A stretch of 37,522 bases of DNA from Clostridia bacterium (GTDB taxonomy: Bacteria; Bacillota; Clostridia; Oscillospirales; CAG-272), in the NCBI GenBank assembly GCA_017504625.1, contig JAFVQU010000024.1, positions 1 through 37,522 of the forward strand. The letters run 5' to 3'. Position 1 is the first letter of the stretch; each line of letters begins with the position of its first letter. Shown here in pieces: positions 15,791-24,325 of this stretch. Below the pieces are notes generated by a model, which was not told where the DNA came from, searched no databases, and saw only the letters and a program-made list of their open reading frames with translations. A program made the position numbers and the translations under genes.

Positions 15791-16850
15791 ATATAAAGCT
15801 TTCCACAAATTCATCGGTAAAGCTTGTAAGGGCTTTGAAATCCATCGCGTTTTTATAGATGTCCTCAAGGAGAAAATGGTAGACGTTGACCTCGGAGAGC
15901 GCGTGAAGCGCGCCCTCAAGCGAGCTTTGCGAGAGCTTTCCTGTATAGCGGATCTCCCCCCGCGCCGCGCGGAGCGATTCTGCATCGACAAACCGCTTGG
16001 AATTTATGTATTTTCCGCTCTTGCCGACAGGCTCTATATCATTTTCGTCTGTTTCGCTTACGCAAAATACCGTCTTTATATCCTCTATCAGAATTTCATT
16101 TATCAGCCACGGGCAGACCGCGTCGTAGGCAACCCGCACCGTTACGGCTTTGCGCTTTAGCTGATCCTCAAGCTCACAGAGGAAAAGCTGACCTATTCCA
16201 TGCGACATTCCCACGGCATAGATATTCTCGGCTTTTTCGCGGAAGGTATCAATCGTCACGTACCCCTTCATAGTCACCGCATCGGTCGGTGTGGGAATAA
16301 GTGTGGCAATACCGTCTTTAAGTCCGAGCGACTGAATGATCCTCGTGACCGCGCGTGACATTTTCTCGTAATTTAACACCTCGCGCAAAAGCATATCGGT
16401 TACCGTGCGCAGATTTCCGCAGGAGCGAAGGTAAGTATACGCCTTGTTGTACGCCATACTTTTCTTACGTCCCAGTGCAATTATCTCATTTTTTTGAGCA
16501 GTCAGAATTTTTCCGTTCCAGAACTGCCCAAGATCTACTATCTGCTCGCGTATTCCGGGAAACTCGGGCTCCCAGATATGCGGCGCGGTGCCATCAAGAA
16601 CGCCTATATACTTTTTTCCGTCAAAGATAAGCGCGCCGTCAAGCGAATCGGCATCCGACGAGCAGCAGTAATTTTCAACGATACATCCCTGCTCCTCTGC
16701 GTGCCTTGAGCAACGCTTCATAAACGAGCTTTTGCCCGTACCGGGCCCTCCCTTGACGACGTAGATCGTGTCGGCACGCTCAAAAACCTCCTTAAAATAA
16801 TTTTTAAATCCCCGCGACGAGTTTGACGCGGCAAAATACCTATTATTCAT
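15789..16850 (-). CDS. P-loop ATPase of the PRK06851-like group
   Basis: The product is a 353-residue soluble NTPase. A Walker A motif KGGPGTGKSS lies at about residues 33-42, soon after the start, and a second basic half follows. Proteins of this kind, with a P-loop near the N-terminus and about 350-370 residues, are common in Firmicutes and annotated as PRK06851 ATPases; their role is unknown. CCSSDADSLDG follows the first helix, and the C-terminal region repeats some motifs of the N-terminal one (VAYDAVCPWLINEI). GGAGAG precedes the ATG. The gene is convergent with pgsA and I see no clear promoter. Confidence 0.75.
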   Translation of the reverse strand: MNNRYFAASNSSRGFKNYFKEVFERADTIYVVKGGPGTGKSSFMKRCSRHAEEQGCIVENYCCSSDADSLDGALIFDGKKYIGVLDGTAPHIWEPEFPGIREQIVDLGQFWNGKILTAQKNEIIALGRKKSMAYNKAYTYLRSCGNLRTVTDMLLREVLNYEKMSRAVTRIIQSLGLKDGIATLIPTPTDAVTMKGYVTIDTFREKAENIYAVGMSHGIGQLFLCELEDQLKRKAVTVRVAYDAVCPWLINEILIEDIKTVFCVSETDENDIEPVGKSGKYINSKRFVDAESLRAARGEIRYTGKLSQSSLEGALHALSEVNVYHFLLEDIYKNAMDFKALTSFTDEFVESFI

Positions 16851-16931
16851 AAAAGCTCTCCGTTTTCCTAAATTTCAGCCTTTTATTAACAAGTTTATGC
16901 CGCAAAATTCGATTTGTTCACGCGATAACAG

Positions 16932-16957
16932 AAAAAAGGGGCATCTGCCCCTTTTTT
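16932..16957 (-). terminator. Intrinsic terminator of the spoIIIA operon
   Basis: AAAAAAGGGGCA pairs with TGCCCCTTTTTT around a minimal loop. It lies 11 bp beyond the spoIIIAH stop codon on the minus strand. Confidence 0.9.
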
Positions 16958-16967
16958 CATTAAGTAA

Positions 16968-17564
16968 TTACTGCTTTCCGACGATAGTCACGTTAACAGG
17001 CTCAATTCCCGCTACCTCGTAGACCGCGGTGTTGATCTGCGCAAGCTCTGCGGGAGTGAGAGTTTCAGAGCATTTTACAACGATGCTCGCGCTCTCGCCG
17101 TTAATTACCGCAATGCACTTTTCAAATCCCTTCGAGGTGATCATCGACTCGATATCGGACTCCTGCTGCATCTCAAGAGAGAGCTTTGCAATCTCGGCAA
17201 CTGCCTCCGCCTTTACCTCGTCGGTCGCGTTGGTATTGTCAACTACTGCCTGAAGCACCTCAAGAGCTTCGTCACGCGCTCTCTGTCTGCTTACCTGGAC
17301 AGTGGAAAAATAGCTGTCGCTGTTGGTCTGTGCATCGTTATCATCCTCAGCTCCCGAGGTGGGATTTTTTGAGTTGTCAAGCTCACCGCTCATGCCCATG
17401 CTTCCGCTGTACGTATAGCCGTCGTTTGCGTCCTTTGAGAAAAACGCCCAATTGATCCATACCGCCGCACCGATAAGCACGACCGCGCATGCTATTATCA
17501 GATTTCTCTTACCCGACTTCCAAAAAAAATCCTTTACCGATTTCATTTTGTCTTTGAATGCCAT
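16968..17564 (-). CDS. spoIIIAH: Stage III sporulation protein AH
   Basis: The product is a 198-residue mother-cell membrane protein that pairs with forespore SpoIIQ across the two septal membranes to build the feeding-tube channel. A short cytoplasmic start, one membrane helix (about 20-42; RNLIIACAVVLIGAAVWINW), a low-complexity linker and a C-terminal ring-building (YscJ/FliF-like) domain (ARDEALEVLQAVVDN ... VNVTIVGKQ) give the family layout. GGAGG precedes the ATG. It is the last gene of the operon, 82 bp after spoIIIAG. Confidence 0.95.
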   Translation of the reverse strand: MAFKDKMKSVKDFFWKSGKRNLIIACAVVLIGAAVWINWAFFSKDANDGYTYSGSMGMSGELDNSKNPTSGAEDDNDAQTNSDSYFSTVQVSRQRARDEALEVLQAVVDNTNATDEVKAEAVAEIAKLSLEMQQESDIESMITSKGFEKCIAVINGESASIVVKCSETLTPAELAQINTAVYEVAGIEPVNVTIVGKQ

Positions 17565-17646
17565 AAAATATATCCTCCAAGCTATGTTTTTGTTACGTTA
17601 CATTATATTTTACCGTTTTCTGATTTATGCCTCTTTTTAAAGTTTT

Positions 17647-18180
17647 TTAACCCGCCTCGGTTACGTATATCCGCGTCATCGGTATGCCGTAGGTTGCGGC
17701 AAGCAGAGCGCAAAGCTCATTTTTCGCGCTCACGCTCCCACCCGTCCTGCAGACCACGCCAATTCCCGATATTTTCGGCAGAGCTTCGCCAAGATAGAGC
17801 GCGTGAGAGGACGATCCGCTACCGATTATTACGTATTCGGTCTTTTCGTTACTCCCTATCTGAGAATTTTGCGCGTACCTGCTCTCTCCCACTCCGTCAA
17901 AGAACACTACCGCGCGCGCACTCTCAACACCCGACACGCTCTCGCATACGCTTCTGATCTCGTCCTCCATCAGCTCCTTATATTCATAGAACTCAGAATA
18001 TTTTTCCTCCTCCCCGTCATTTTTTGAGTTACCGTCATCCTTACCGTCAAACAGTCCGAGCATGCCGATCAAAAGCAATAAAGCCCCAACTAATAAAACG
18101 ACAATAAAGAGCTTTAGGCTCCCCTTTTTCTTCATGTGGTTGATCGTTCCTAACACCTCGTTTTGCTTTCCCTGTGCCAT
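17647..18180 (-). CDS. spoIIIAG: Stage III sporulation protein AG
   Basis: The product is a 177-residue protein with one membrane helix (about 24-44; LKLFIVVLLVGALLLLIG) and a ring-forming C-terminal domain; in Bacillus it forms a large ring in the feeding-tube complex. An ATG at 18195 abuts the spoIIIAF stop codon, but the ribosome binding site GAAGGGAG lies between it and the ATG at 18180 (MAQGKQNEV), so I choose 18180. The C-terminal part, GIGVVCRTGGSVSAKNELCALLAATYGIPMTRIYV in pieces, matches family style. Confidence 0.93.
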   Translation of the reverse strand: MAQGKQNEVLGTINHMKKKGSLKLFIVVLLVGALLLLIGMLGLFDGKDDGNSKNDGEEEKYSEFYEYKELMEDEIRSVCESVSGVESARAVVFFDGVGESRYAQNSQIGSNEKTEYVIIGSGSSSHALYLGEALPKISGIGVVCRTGGSVSAKNELCALLAATYGIPMTRIYVTEAG

Positions 18181-18195
18181 TTTTTCTCCCTTCAT

Positions 18196-18669
18196 TTAAT
18201 TTATTGCAGTGACTATTTCACACCCCAAAAGCTCGTATAAATATTTTTCTATAGCTCCGCTGTCACACCACACCGCAGAGCCGTAAAGCCTTATAAGCAC
18301 TCGGCGAATCTTATTGTCGCGGAGTGTGATCTCTACCGAGCATTCGCTCTCGTCGATATCGAACTTATCGCGCAACGCCGCTTTGATGCCCGACTTCAAA
18401 TTGCTTATCTCTGCCTTATTTAAAGCATCGTAAAATATGCTCTCGTATTCGTCGGCATCACCCGTATTACTTGTAATTCCTTCAAAATTCAGATTGGCAA
18501 GCGACTCCATAGCCTTGGTCAGCGGTGAAATAATAACAAGTATTGCCGCAAGTCCTACGGCAAGGCTTATATGCTTTTTTATTCCACCGCCCTCACCCTC
18601 AGGCGAGAGTATCAGCACAAGCGCGCCGACCGTCGCGACGGCTAAAATCGAAAATACGTATTCCTTCAT
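18196..18669 (-). CDS. spoIIIAF: Stage III sporulation protein AF
   Basis: The product is a 157-residue protein with two N-terminal membrane helices (about 5-20 and 33-48) and a soluble C-terminal ring-building domain, as in other SpoIIIAF proteins. It is the sixth gene of the spoIIIA operon. Unlike all other junctions in the operon, it is separated from spoIIIAE by 125 bp of hairpin-rich sequence. The ribosome binding site is weak (TAGG). Confidence 0.93.
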   Translation of the reverse strand: MKEYVFSILAVATVGALVLILSPEGEGGGIKKHISLAVGLAAILVIISPLTKAMESLANLNFEGITSNTGDADEYESIFYDALNKAEISNLKSGIKAALRDKFDIDESECSVEITLRDNKIRRVLIRLYGSAVWCDSGAIEKYLYELLGCEIVTAIN

Positions 18670-18794
18670 ATTAACCTACATTCCGCCGCGTGCGGCGGCA
18701 CAAATAGTAATCAATGAATTTTGCCCCTGTGGCAAAATTCGGGCGTGAAAAAGTATATTTACCCACAAGAATAATTTAACTTTCACGCTGACCT
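18670..18794 (-). repeat. Hairpin-rich spacer inside the spoIIIA operon
   Basis: 125 bp between spoIIIAE and spoIIIAF with no open frame of note. Three inverted repeats: CCGCC/GGCGG around 18683-18698; GAATTTTGCC (18716-18725) with GGCAAAATTC (18731-18740), a perfect 10-bp stem and 5-nt loop; GCGTGAAA (18743-18750) with TTTCACGC (18781-18788). None has a U-tract on the minus strand, so they look like mRNA processing or stabilising structures, not simple terminators. Confidence 0.75.
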
Positions 18795-19955
18795 CTATCC
18801 AATTGGTGTTGCGATACTTCCGAATATCGCAAGCGCTATTATAAATACCGCAGAGCATAACACCGCAACGCCCTCAAGATATCCGTAAAGGCTTCCTATC
18901 TCGCCAAGCAGCTTTTGCTCTGCGGTTGCGGATAAAAGCCCCGCGCATATCTCGGCAATTCCGTATGTAAGCCGTCTTACCGCAAGACTGAGCAACGTCG
19001 GCAAAAGCATCAATATAAGCGCAATTATCCCGACGACCCCGACCGAACCGCGAATAAGCCCGACGCTGGAAGCAAGAGTGCCGAGCGTTGATGAAACCGC
19101 GCCGCCCGAGATAGGTATAAAGCTTCCCGCGGCAAATTTCAGTCCTCTCATCGCAACTCCGTCTGCCCTTGAGGCCACTATCGTTTGAGTTGCAAGTGAG
19201 GTCGTCAGCAAGGTCATAACCAATCCAAGAGCAATATTATACCACTTTTTGATATTTCCGCTTATCGTATTGCCCGCAAAGGAAAATACTCCGTCAAAAA
19301 CCGACGTCAAGGACAAACAAAGGCAAAGGCAAAACACGGGTATGATGGTATACGTGCATATAAACTGGCAGACAGTGAGGATCACCGAGATACCCGCGCC
19401 CGACGTTGCCGCAAGCGTGAGATTTCCTCCCATCGCGTATAGCGTCGCAGACAGCGGAAGAAATGCCGCCACCGCCGTGAAAAGCGCAGAAAAATACTTA
19501 CTTAACGACAAGACCGAGGAAATAGCAGTACCCGCGATAACCGAATACGTGCAAAGTCTTGTGCATAGGTCGATCACGCCGCCAAGCCCTCCCGCAAAGG
19601 ACGACGAAAGCGTATGAAGCACGGCGGATATTATTACAACTCCCAAAATAATTGCTAACGTAGGCAGGGCGTCCTTGATCTGACTTAAAAACAGATCTAT
19701 AAGTATGTTTATTATATTTTCCGCTGAGCTGAGAGCTATTGCCGCGTCGCTAACTTCTCCTATATCGTCTGTTATAGCCCCACCAAGCTTGTCTGCTACG
19801 TCGTCAGGCAACGAGCCGATGAAATCTCCGTACTCATCGGGCATTTTTTCGCTCTCCCCCTGCTCGTCCGCGTAAGCGACTAAAAAAAATATCGAGCATG
19901 CAAGCATAAGCGTAATGGCGGCGAAAAACGCCTTTTTTATTTTTACTTTTCTCAT
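18795..19955 (-). CDS. spoIIIAE: Stage III sporulation protein AE
   Basis: The product is a 386-residue polytopic membrane protein, the largest membrane component of the SpoIIIA complex. It begins with a signal-peptide-like segment (residues 1-28, ending VAYADE) followed by about seven hydrophobic helices. I choose the ATG at 19955 because GGGA lies 9 nt upstream; a TTG two codons earlier overlaps the spoIIIAD stop codon and is too close to that site. The start lies 2 bp from the end of spoIIIAD, indicating translational coupling. Confidence 0.94.
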   Translation of the reverse strand: MRKVKIKKAFFAAITLMLACSIFFLVAYADEQGESEKMPDEYGDFIGSLPDDVADKLGGAITDDIGEVSDAAIALSSAENIINILIDLFLSQIKDALPTLAIILGVVIISAVLHTLSSSFAGGLGGVIDLCTRLCTYSVIAGTAISSVLSLSKYFSALFTAVAAFLPLSATLYAMGGNLTLAATSGAGISVILTVCQFICTYTIIPVFCLCLCLSLTSVFDGVFSFAGNTISGNIKKWYNIALGLVMTLLTTSLATQTIVASRADGVAMRGLKFAAGSFIPISGGAVSSTLGTLASSVGLIRGSVGVVGIIALILMLLPTLLSLAVRRLTYGIAEICAGLLSATAEQKLLGEIGSLYGYLEGVAVLCSAVFIIALAIFGSIATPIG

Positions 19956-19957
19956 TT

Positions 19958-20365
19958 TCAAATTCCCAGATCAAGTATTTTCTCGGCAACCTTAAATATC
20001 TCACCGATAAGCTCAAGCGAGAGCAGAATTATCTCTCCCTTTCCCGCAAGCTCAACGAAATAGGCTATTCCTCCTTCGCCGCATTCTCGACAAACCGACG
20101 CGCAGATATAGGTCAGAAATGCCACACACAAGGCCTTGAGCAATACAGAAATGGCCGAAACCGACGAAAGCGAGCCGACGGCATCGGAAAGCGAGCGCAT
20201 ATATTCGATTATCGGAGAAAAAGCCATAACACACGTGCCGCAAAGCAATATTACAGCCGCGATCTTTAACAGCGGGACACTGTCACTTCCGCTCTTTTTA
20301 AGTATGAGTATAAAAATCGCAGATAGTATTGCCGCACCGCAAATTTTCAGGATAAGATCGCTCAT
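19958..20365 (-). CDS. spoIIIAD: Stage III sporulation protein AD
   Basis: The product is a 135-residue small membrane protein with about four hydrophobic segments, length matching SpoIIIAD (about 130 residues). Translation starts at the ATG at 20365 (MSDLILKICGAA), one base after the spoIIIAC stop; the frame is open 11 codons further but that part overlaps spoIIIAC. SpoIIIAC and AD together form the membrane base of the channel in current models. Confidence 0.93.
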   Translation of the reverse strand: MSDLILKICGAAILSAIFILILKKSGSDSVPLLKIAAVILLCGTCVMAFSPIIEYMRSLSDAVGSLSSVSAISVLLKALCVAFLTYICASVCRECGEGGIAYFVELAGKGEIILLSLELIGEIFKVAEKILDLGI

Positions 20366-20366
20366 T

Positions 20367-20561
20367 TTAAAAGCCAAAAACCGAACAGACAAGCTCAAAA
20401 AGCTTTTCTATTTCTCCGATAAGCATTATCAAAACAACGACGATCCCTGCGATAGTCACGAGTGTTGATTGCTCGTCACGTCCCGACTTTGAAAGTATCT
20501 GTGATGCGGCGGACACAAGAATTCCGACTCCCGCCACCTTAAGAATAATTCCAATATCCAA
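20367..20561 (-). CDS. spoIIIAC: Stage III sporulation protein AC
   Basis: The product is a 64-residue protein with two membrane helices (IILKVAGVGILVSAASQIL and LVTIAGIVVVLIMLIGEI), the normal SpoIIIAC size and layout. No ATG is available: the likely start is a TTG at 20561, 11 nt behind AAAGGA; an in-frame ATT two codons upstream is an alternative. It is coupled to spoIIIAD. Confidence 0.92.
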   Translation of the reverse strand: MDIGIILKVAGVGILVSAASQILSKSGRDEQSTLVTIAGIVVVLIMLIGEIEKLFELVCSVFGF

Positions 20562-20583
20562 AATGATACGTTTCCTTTCTTTT

Positions 20584-21057
20584 TTACCAAAGCAATATAA
20601 TAAGTCCTATTGATGAGCATATTGACAAGGCACTGCCGACACGTCCGCTTTTGATTATCTCATCTGAAAGAACCTTTCTTTGTTCAACGAGTGATTCAGC
20701 GTAAAAATCACATCTGCGAAGCTGCTCGGAGCGAAAAACACTTCCAAACTCAATACAAAACGCCTCAAGCAAACGAAGGCTCTCGTCATCAAGATATATT
20801 TTGCTCTCACTTATAAGCTCGTCAAGCGACTCAACTCCCTCGGGACAATTGCAGTTACAAAGTATCTCGGCAGGAATGCTTATAAGTATCTCATAAAGAG
20901 GCAATGCGTAGCAATCGACCTGTCCTTTTATATACATAATAAGCGATATGAAGCCGTCAAGCGTTCTCAGCTTCTTATCAAGAAAGCGACGGTGCGACAT
21001 AGCAACTAAAAGTGATGATAAGGCAATTATTATACTGCCCGCAAGCTTAAAAACCAT
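20584..21057 (-). CDS. spoIIIAB: Stage III sporulation protein AB
   Basis: The product is a 157-residue protein with a hydrophobic helix at each end and a helical soluble middle, resembling GspF-like components of type II secretion systems, as described for SpoIIIAB. Its N-terminus MVFKLAGSIIIALSSLLVAM is membrane-inserted. CTGGAG lies 7 nt before the ATG. It follows spoIIIAA by 18 bp. Confidence 0.93.
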   Translation of the reverse strand: MVFKLAGSIIIALSSLLVAMSHRRFLDKKLRTLDGFISLIMYIKGQVDCYALPLYEILISIPAEILCNCNCPEGVESLDELISESKIYLDDESLRLLEAFCIEFGSVFRSEQLRRCDFYAESLVEQRKVLSDEIIKSGRVGSALSICSSIGLIILLW

Positions 21058-21075
21058 TGTTTATCTCCAGATTTA

Positions 21076-22005
21076 TCAGGTGAACAGCGGAGCATCACAC
21101 TCCTCACGGCGATGCACACGGTAAAAAAAGCCATTGTCACCCTTACGTGATATACCTACGTACGCGCCGAATATTCCCGCATCGTGCAAAAGTCTGATTC
21201 CCGTGCGGGTAAGCAGCTCGTCAATACTTGCTGCATGCGCGCTTGCAATAAGCGGCACTCCGCAATTGTGTGACGCAACAAGCGCCATTGCTTCCTCGTA
21301 ATCTCCTATCTCGTCACAAATAATTACCTCCGCGTTCAGACAGCGCGTCGCAATTTCAACTCCCTCGCGCCGAGGGTAACCCGATAAAACGTCGATGCAA
21401 AGCCCTTGCCCTTCGTTTGAAAACGAAAGCTCGCCACGGGTATCTATCACAACTGTGCGCAAGGGATAGTCACCCGAAGAAAGCTTTTTGGCAACGGAAC
21501 GTAAGAGCGTAGTTTTACCCACACCTGGAGGTGCGAAAATAAGTACTCCGCGCACGCGGTCAAACTCACGAAGAAGCGAGCATATATTCTCGCCCGCATC
21601 AATTATCCTGCTCGGTATTCTGATCGAGAGCGAGGTTATCTCTCTGACACCGATTATTCTGCCGCCCTCACACGAGGCACTTCCGCAAACTCCGACTCTG
21701 ATACCGTGAGGAAGTGAGATATAGCCTTGATTTATAGTTTCACTGAACGCGTAAAGTGAGCCCTGACACATTCCCGTCAAGGTTGAAGAAAGCTCGCTCT
21801 TATCAAGCACGGTCGAAAGCATTATATTCTCACCCGCGACGACAACGGATGCCCGTCTGCCCTGTCGCAGACGTATCTCCTCAAGCTTGTCTATGTATCC
21901 GCTTTTTCTTATCTCATCGGAAAGCTTATACGGCAAGGCAGACAAGGCGTACAAAAGAGGCTCGTCTGCCCGTCTTTTCTTTTGCACGGTGTTGATGATC
22001 TGCAT
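21076..22005 (-). CDS. spoIIIAA: Stage III sporulation protein AA (secretion-type ATPase)
   Basis: The product is a 309-residue AAA/secretion-type ATPase that energises the mother-cell-to-forespore channel. The Walker A is APPGVGKTTLLR (about residue 160), and a Walker B-like segment ends in AEVIICDEIGD. The late region RLLHDAGIFGAYVGI is typical of SpoIIIAA. First gene of the operon, with GGAGGTGAGGGG at the start. I find no convincing sigma-E promoter in the 90 bp upstream. Confidence 0.96.
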   Translation of the reverse strand: MQIINTVQKKRRADEPLLYALSALPYKLSDEIRKSGYIDKLEEIRLRQGRRASVVVAGENIMLSTVLDKSELSSTLTGMCQGSLYAFSETINQGYISLPHGIRVGVCGSASCEGGRIIGVREITSLSIRIPSRIIDAGENICSLLREFDRVRGVLIFAPPGVGKTTLLRSVAKKLSSGDYPLRTVVIDTRGELSFSNEGQGLCIDVLSGYPRREGVEIATRCLNAEVIICDEIGDYEEAMALVASHNCGVPLIASAHAASIDELLTRTGIRLLHDAGIFGAYVGISRKGDNGFFYRVHRREECDAPLFT

Positions 22006-22046
22006 TTCCCCTCACCTCCCTTACTGCATTATATTTGCGAAAGCAT

Positions 22047-22085
22047 AAAAAAAGACTTCCCAAGAAAAAATCTTCTTGGGAAGTC
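22047..22085 (-). terminator. Intrinsic terminator upstream of the spoIIIA operon
   Basis: GACTTCCCAAGAA pairs with TTCTTGGGAAGTC, with a T-tract on the minus strand. It ends the ftsK-to-Hrb unit and insulates spoIIIAA from it. Confidence 0.93.
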
Positions 22086-22099
22086 AGATTTCATTTTTA

Positions 22100-22747
22100 T
22101 CAGCCGTAGATAGGCTCAAAATCCGATGCGGGATGCTTGCACCAGGGACAAATGAAGTCCTCGGGAAGCTCTGCGCCCTCATACTCATAACCACATATCT
22201 TACAGCGCCAGCCGACTATCTTTTTCTCAGCAGTCGCAGGTGCGCTCTTAGCCTCAGGCTTCGGCTTAATATTCTCAAAATAATATACGTAGGTAGCTGA
22301 TTTTTCTTCATTCAGCACGCGCGCTTCGGTGACCTCGGCGATAAATACCGTGTGCGTGCCCACCTCGGTCATAGAAAGTACCTTTGCGCTTATAAACGCA
22401 TTTGAATACTCGGTAAGATACTTAAGACCGTTTTCGCTTGTTGCAACCTTATCGAATCCGTCAAGCTTATCGGTATCACGTCCGCTTGCAAAGCCGAATC
22501 TCTTGAAAATATCAAAAGGAGCACTCTCGGAAAGAATTGAGATAGTGAAAACTCCGCTCTGCTTAATTATCTCGTTTGAATAGTTCGCTCTGTTGACACA
22601 GATGCTTATCGTTTTTGGCTCGTCGGATATCTGCGTTGCGGTATTGATAATGCACGCGTTATCCTTTTTTCCATCGTTAGTAAAAAGCGCAAACAAGCCG
22701 TAAGAAAGCTTATGCATAGCACCCTTCTCTATTGTTCCGTTTGACAT
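22100..22747 (-). CDS. Flavin reductase-rubredoxin fusion (Hrb-like)
   Basis: The product is a 215-residue fusion. Residues 1-160 form an FMN-binding flavin reductase domain (KLSYGLFALFTNDG, then NACIINTATQIS); the last 37 residues are a short rubredoxin-like domain with CxxC pairs Cys182/185 (RCKICGYEYEG) and Cys200/203 (CPWC) separated by only 14 residues, as in rubrerythrin-type domains. This architecture matches the high-molecular-weight rubredoxin Hrb of Moorella, which takes electrons from NADH and reduces FprA. The FprA at 4211 is therefore its likely partner. The gene follows the hydrogenase by 27 bp. The start has GAGAGG upstream. Confidence 0.9.
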   Translation of the reverse strand: MSNGTIEKGAMHKLSYGLFALFTNDGKKDNACIINTATQISDEPKTISICVNRANYSNEIIKQSGVFTISILSESAPFDIFKRFGFASGRDTDKLDGFDKVATSENGLKYLTEYSNAFISAKVLSMTEVGTHTVFIAEVTEARVLNEEKSATYVYYFENIKPKPEAKSAPATAEKKIVGWRCKICGYEYEGAELPEDFICPWCKHPASDFEPIYG

Positions 22748-22774
22748 ATTCTCTACCTCTCTTTATGTGTTTTT

Positions 22775-24283
22775 TTAAGGAAGCTCTATTTCAAAAAGCT
22801 CTTTTTCGGGAAGCTTTTTCTCAGTCGCCTTCATAAGCTTCTGCACAGACTGCGATGCCTTGTCTACAGTAAGGCAGGTTCCCGCGCCGGCAACGCAACC
22901 GCCGGGGCATCCCATACCCTCGATAAGACATCCGTTTTTCTTGCCCGCCTTGGCAAGCATAAGCATTTTGCGGCACTCGTCAAGGCCGTCCGCATGCTCT
23001 ATCTTTACCTCTATTCCGGGATAATATTCGTTTATGCAATCGGTAATTGCCGACGTAACTCCACCAGCGCAGGCATATCCACGTCCTGCCGCCGTTGCCT
23101 CGTCCTCAAAGGTGTCGCCCTCAAATGCACCGAAGTCAATTCCCTTTGCCTCGAACATAGCAGAAAGCTCCTCAAAGGTGATAACAAAATCCACGTCACT
23201 TCTGACAGACTGACGTCCTGCCTCGAGCTTTTTAGCCGCGCAGGGACCGATGAACACGACTCTTGAGTCGGGTTCCTTCTGCTTTATGCTTCTCGCTGTT
23301 GCAACCATAGGGGTAAGCGCGTTTGATATCTCGTCGATCATCGTCGGGAATTGCTTTTTAGCAAGCATAGCCCAAGCGGGACAGCAGGAGGTGAGCATAA
23401 ACGGTATTTTACCCGTTGCAACCTCTGTGGCGTAATGATGCGCCTCAACTGCCGCGCCAACGTCCGCACCGACCGCAACCTCGTGCATGTCGGCAAATCC
23501 GAGGGCCTTAAGCGCGCCCTTGATCTGTCCAAGTCCAACGTTGTCGCCAAATTGACCGACTATTGCGGGCGCTACCGCAGCAACTATCTTATCTCCGCGT
23601 CGGATCGCCTGAATAAGCTGGAATATCTGCGACTTATCGGCAACTGCGCCGAAGGGACACGCAAGCATACACTGTCCGCAGCCAACGCACATGTCGTTAT
23701 CTATCCTCGCTCTGCCCTGCGAATCGGTTTTTATTGCTTTAATACCGCATGCCGACGAGCAAGGACGTACCTTATGCGCGATCGCATCGTAAGGGCAGAC
23801 CTTTTTACACTTGCCGCACTTGATGCACTTGCTCTGGTCAATTACAGATTTGCCGTTGACTATTGAAATAGCACCCTTGGGGCATACGGTAACGCAAGGA
23901 TGAGCCACGCATCCGCGGCATTGGTCACTTACCTTATAGACGTTATCCTCACAAGCCTCACACGCCGAGGGGATCACCTGCATAAGCGGCGGCTCGTAGT
24001 ATTTCTCGGGAATATTACTTCTCGTAAGTCCGCTTGTAAGATGCACGGGCTTATCCTCGGGACGAAGAGAAAGTCCCATCGCAAGACGAACTCTCTCGGA
24101 TGCGATCGCTCTCTCGCGGTATATGCTTTCTCGGTATCTCGGCTTATCGTCGGGCGTGATTCTGTACGGTATAGCCTCAATCTCAGCTCTTACATCCTCC
24201 TCACCCGCCTCGTAGGCAACTCTTGCCACCTCTTTAAACACCTCGCGCCTGAGCTTACGCAAGGCGGTATCGATTCCTCTCAT
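22775..24283 (-). CDS. Monomeric [FeFe] hydrogenase, group B-like
   Basis: The product is a 502-residue [FeFe] hydrogenase catalysing H2 production or uptake. Cysteine-rich ferredoxin-type segments lie at residues 122-134, 153-163 and 199-209. The H-cluster motifs are TSCCPAW (298-304), GPCAAKK (346-352) and EGMGCPGGC (455-463). L2 with GPC instead of MPC, L3 ending AGAGT instead of GGGQP, and the Cys-rich segment at 171-180 point to group B rather than the group A enzymes of Clostridium. Electron partner is presumably ferredoxin. GCGAGG lies 7 nt before the ATG. No maturases (hydEFG) are in the window. Confidence 0.93.
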   Translation of the reverse strand: MRGIDTALRKLRREVFKEVARVAYEAGEEDVRAEIEAIPYRITPDDKPRYRESIYRERAIASERVRLAMGLSLRPEDKPVHLTSGLTRSNIPEKYYEPPLMQVIPSACEACEDNVYKVSDQCRGCVAHPCVTVCPKGAISIVNGKSVIDQSKCIKCGKCKKVCPYDAIAHKVRPCSSACGIKAIKTDSQGRARIDNDMCVGCGQCMLACPFGAVADKSQIFQLIQAIRRGDKIVAAVAPAIVGQFGDNVGLGQIKGALKALGFADMHEVAVGADVGAAVEAHHYATEVATGKIPFMLTSCCPAWAMLAKKQFPTMIDEISNALTPMVATARSIKQKEPDSRVVFIGPCAAKKLEAGRQSVRSDVDFVITFEELSAMFEAKGIDFGAFEGDTFEDEATAAGRGYACAGGVTSAITDCINEYYPGIEVKIEHADGLDECRKMLMLAKAGKKNGCLIEGMGCPGGCVAGAGTCLTVDKASQSVQKLMKATEKKLPEKELFEIELP

Positions 24284-24325
24284 AAAAGACCTCGCTTAAT
24301 TATATTTGTTCTGATAATTTCAAAT

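Noticed and set aside
22006-22046. Possible sigma-E promoter for the spoIIIA operon
   Set aside because: A TATAAT-like box exists on the minus strand near 22035, but no matching -35 or sigma-E pattern could be defended in the sequence between the terminator and spoIIIAA.
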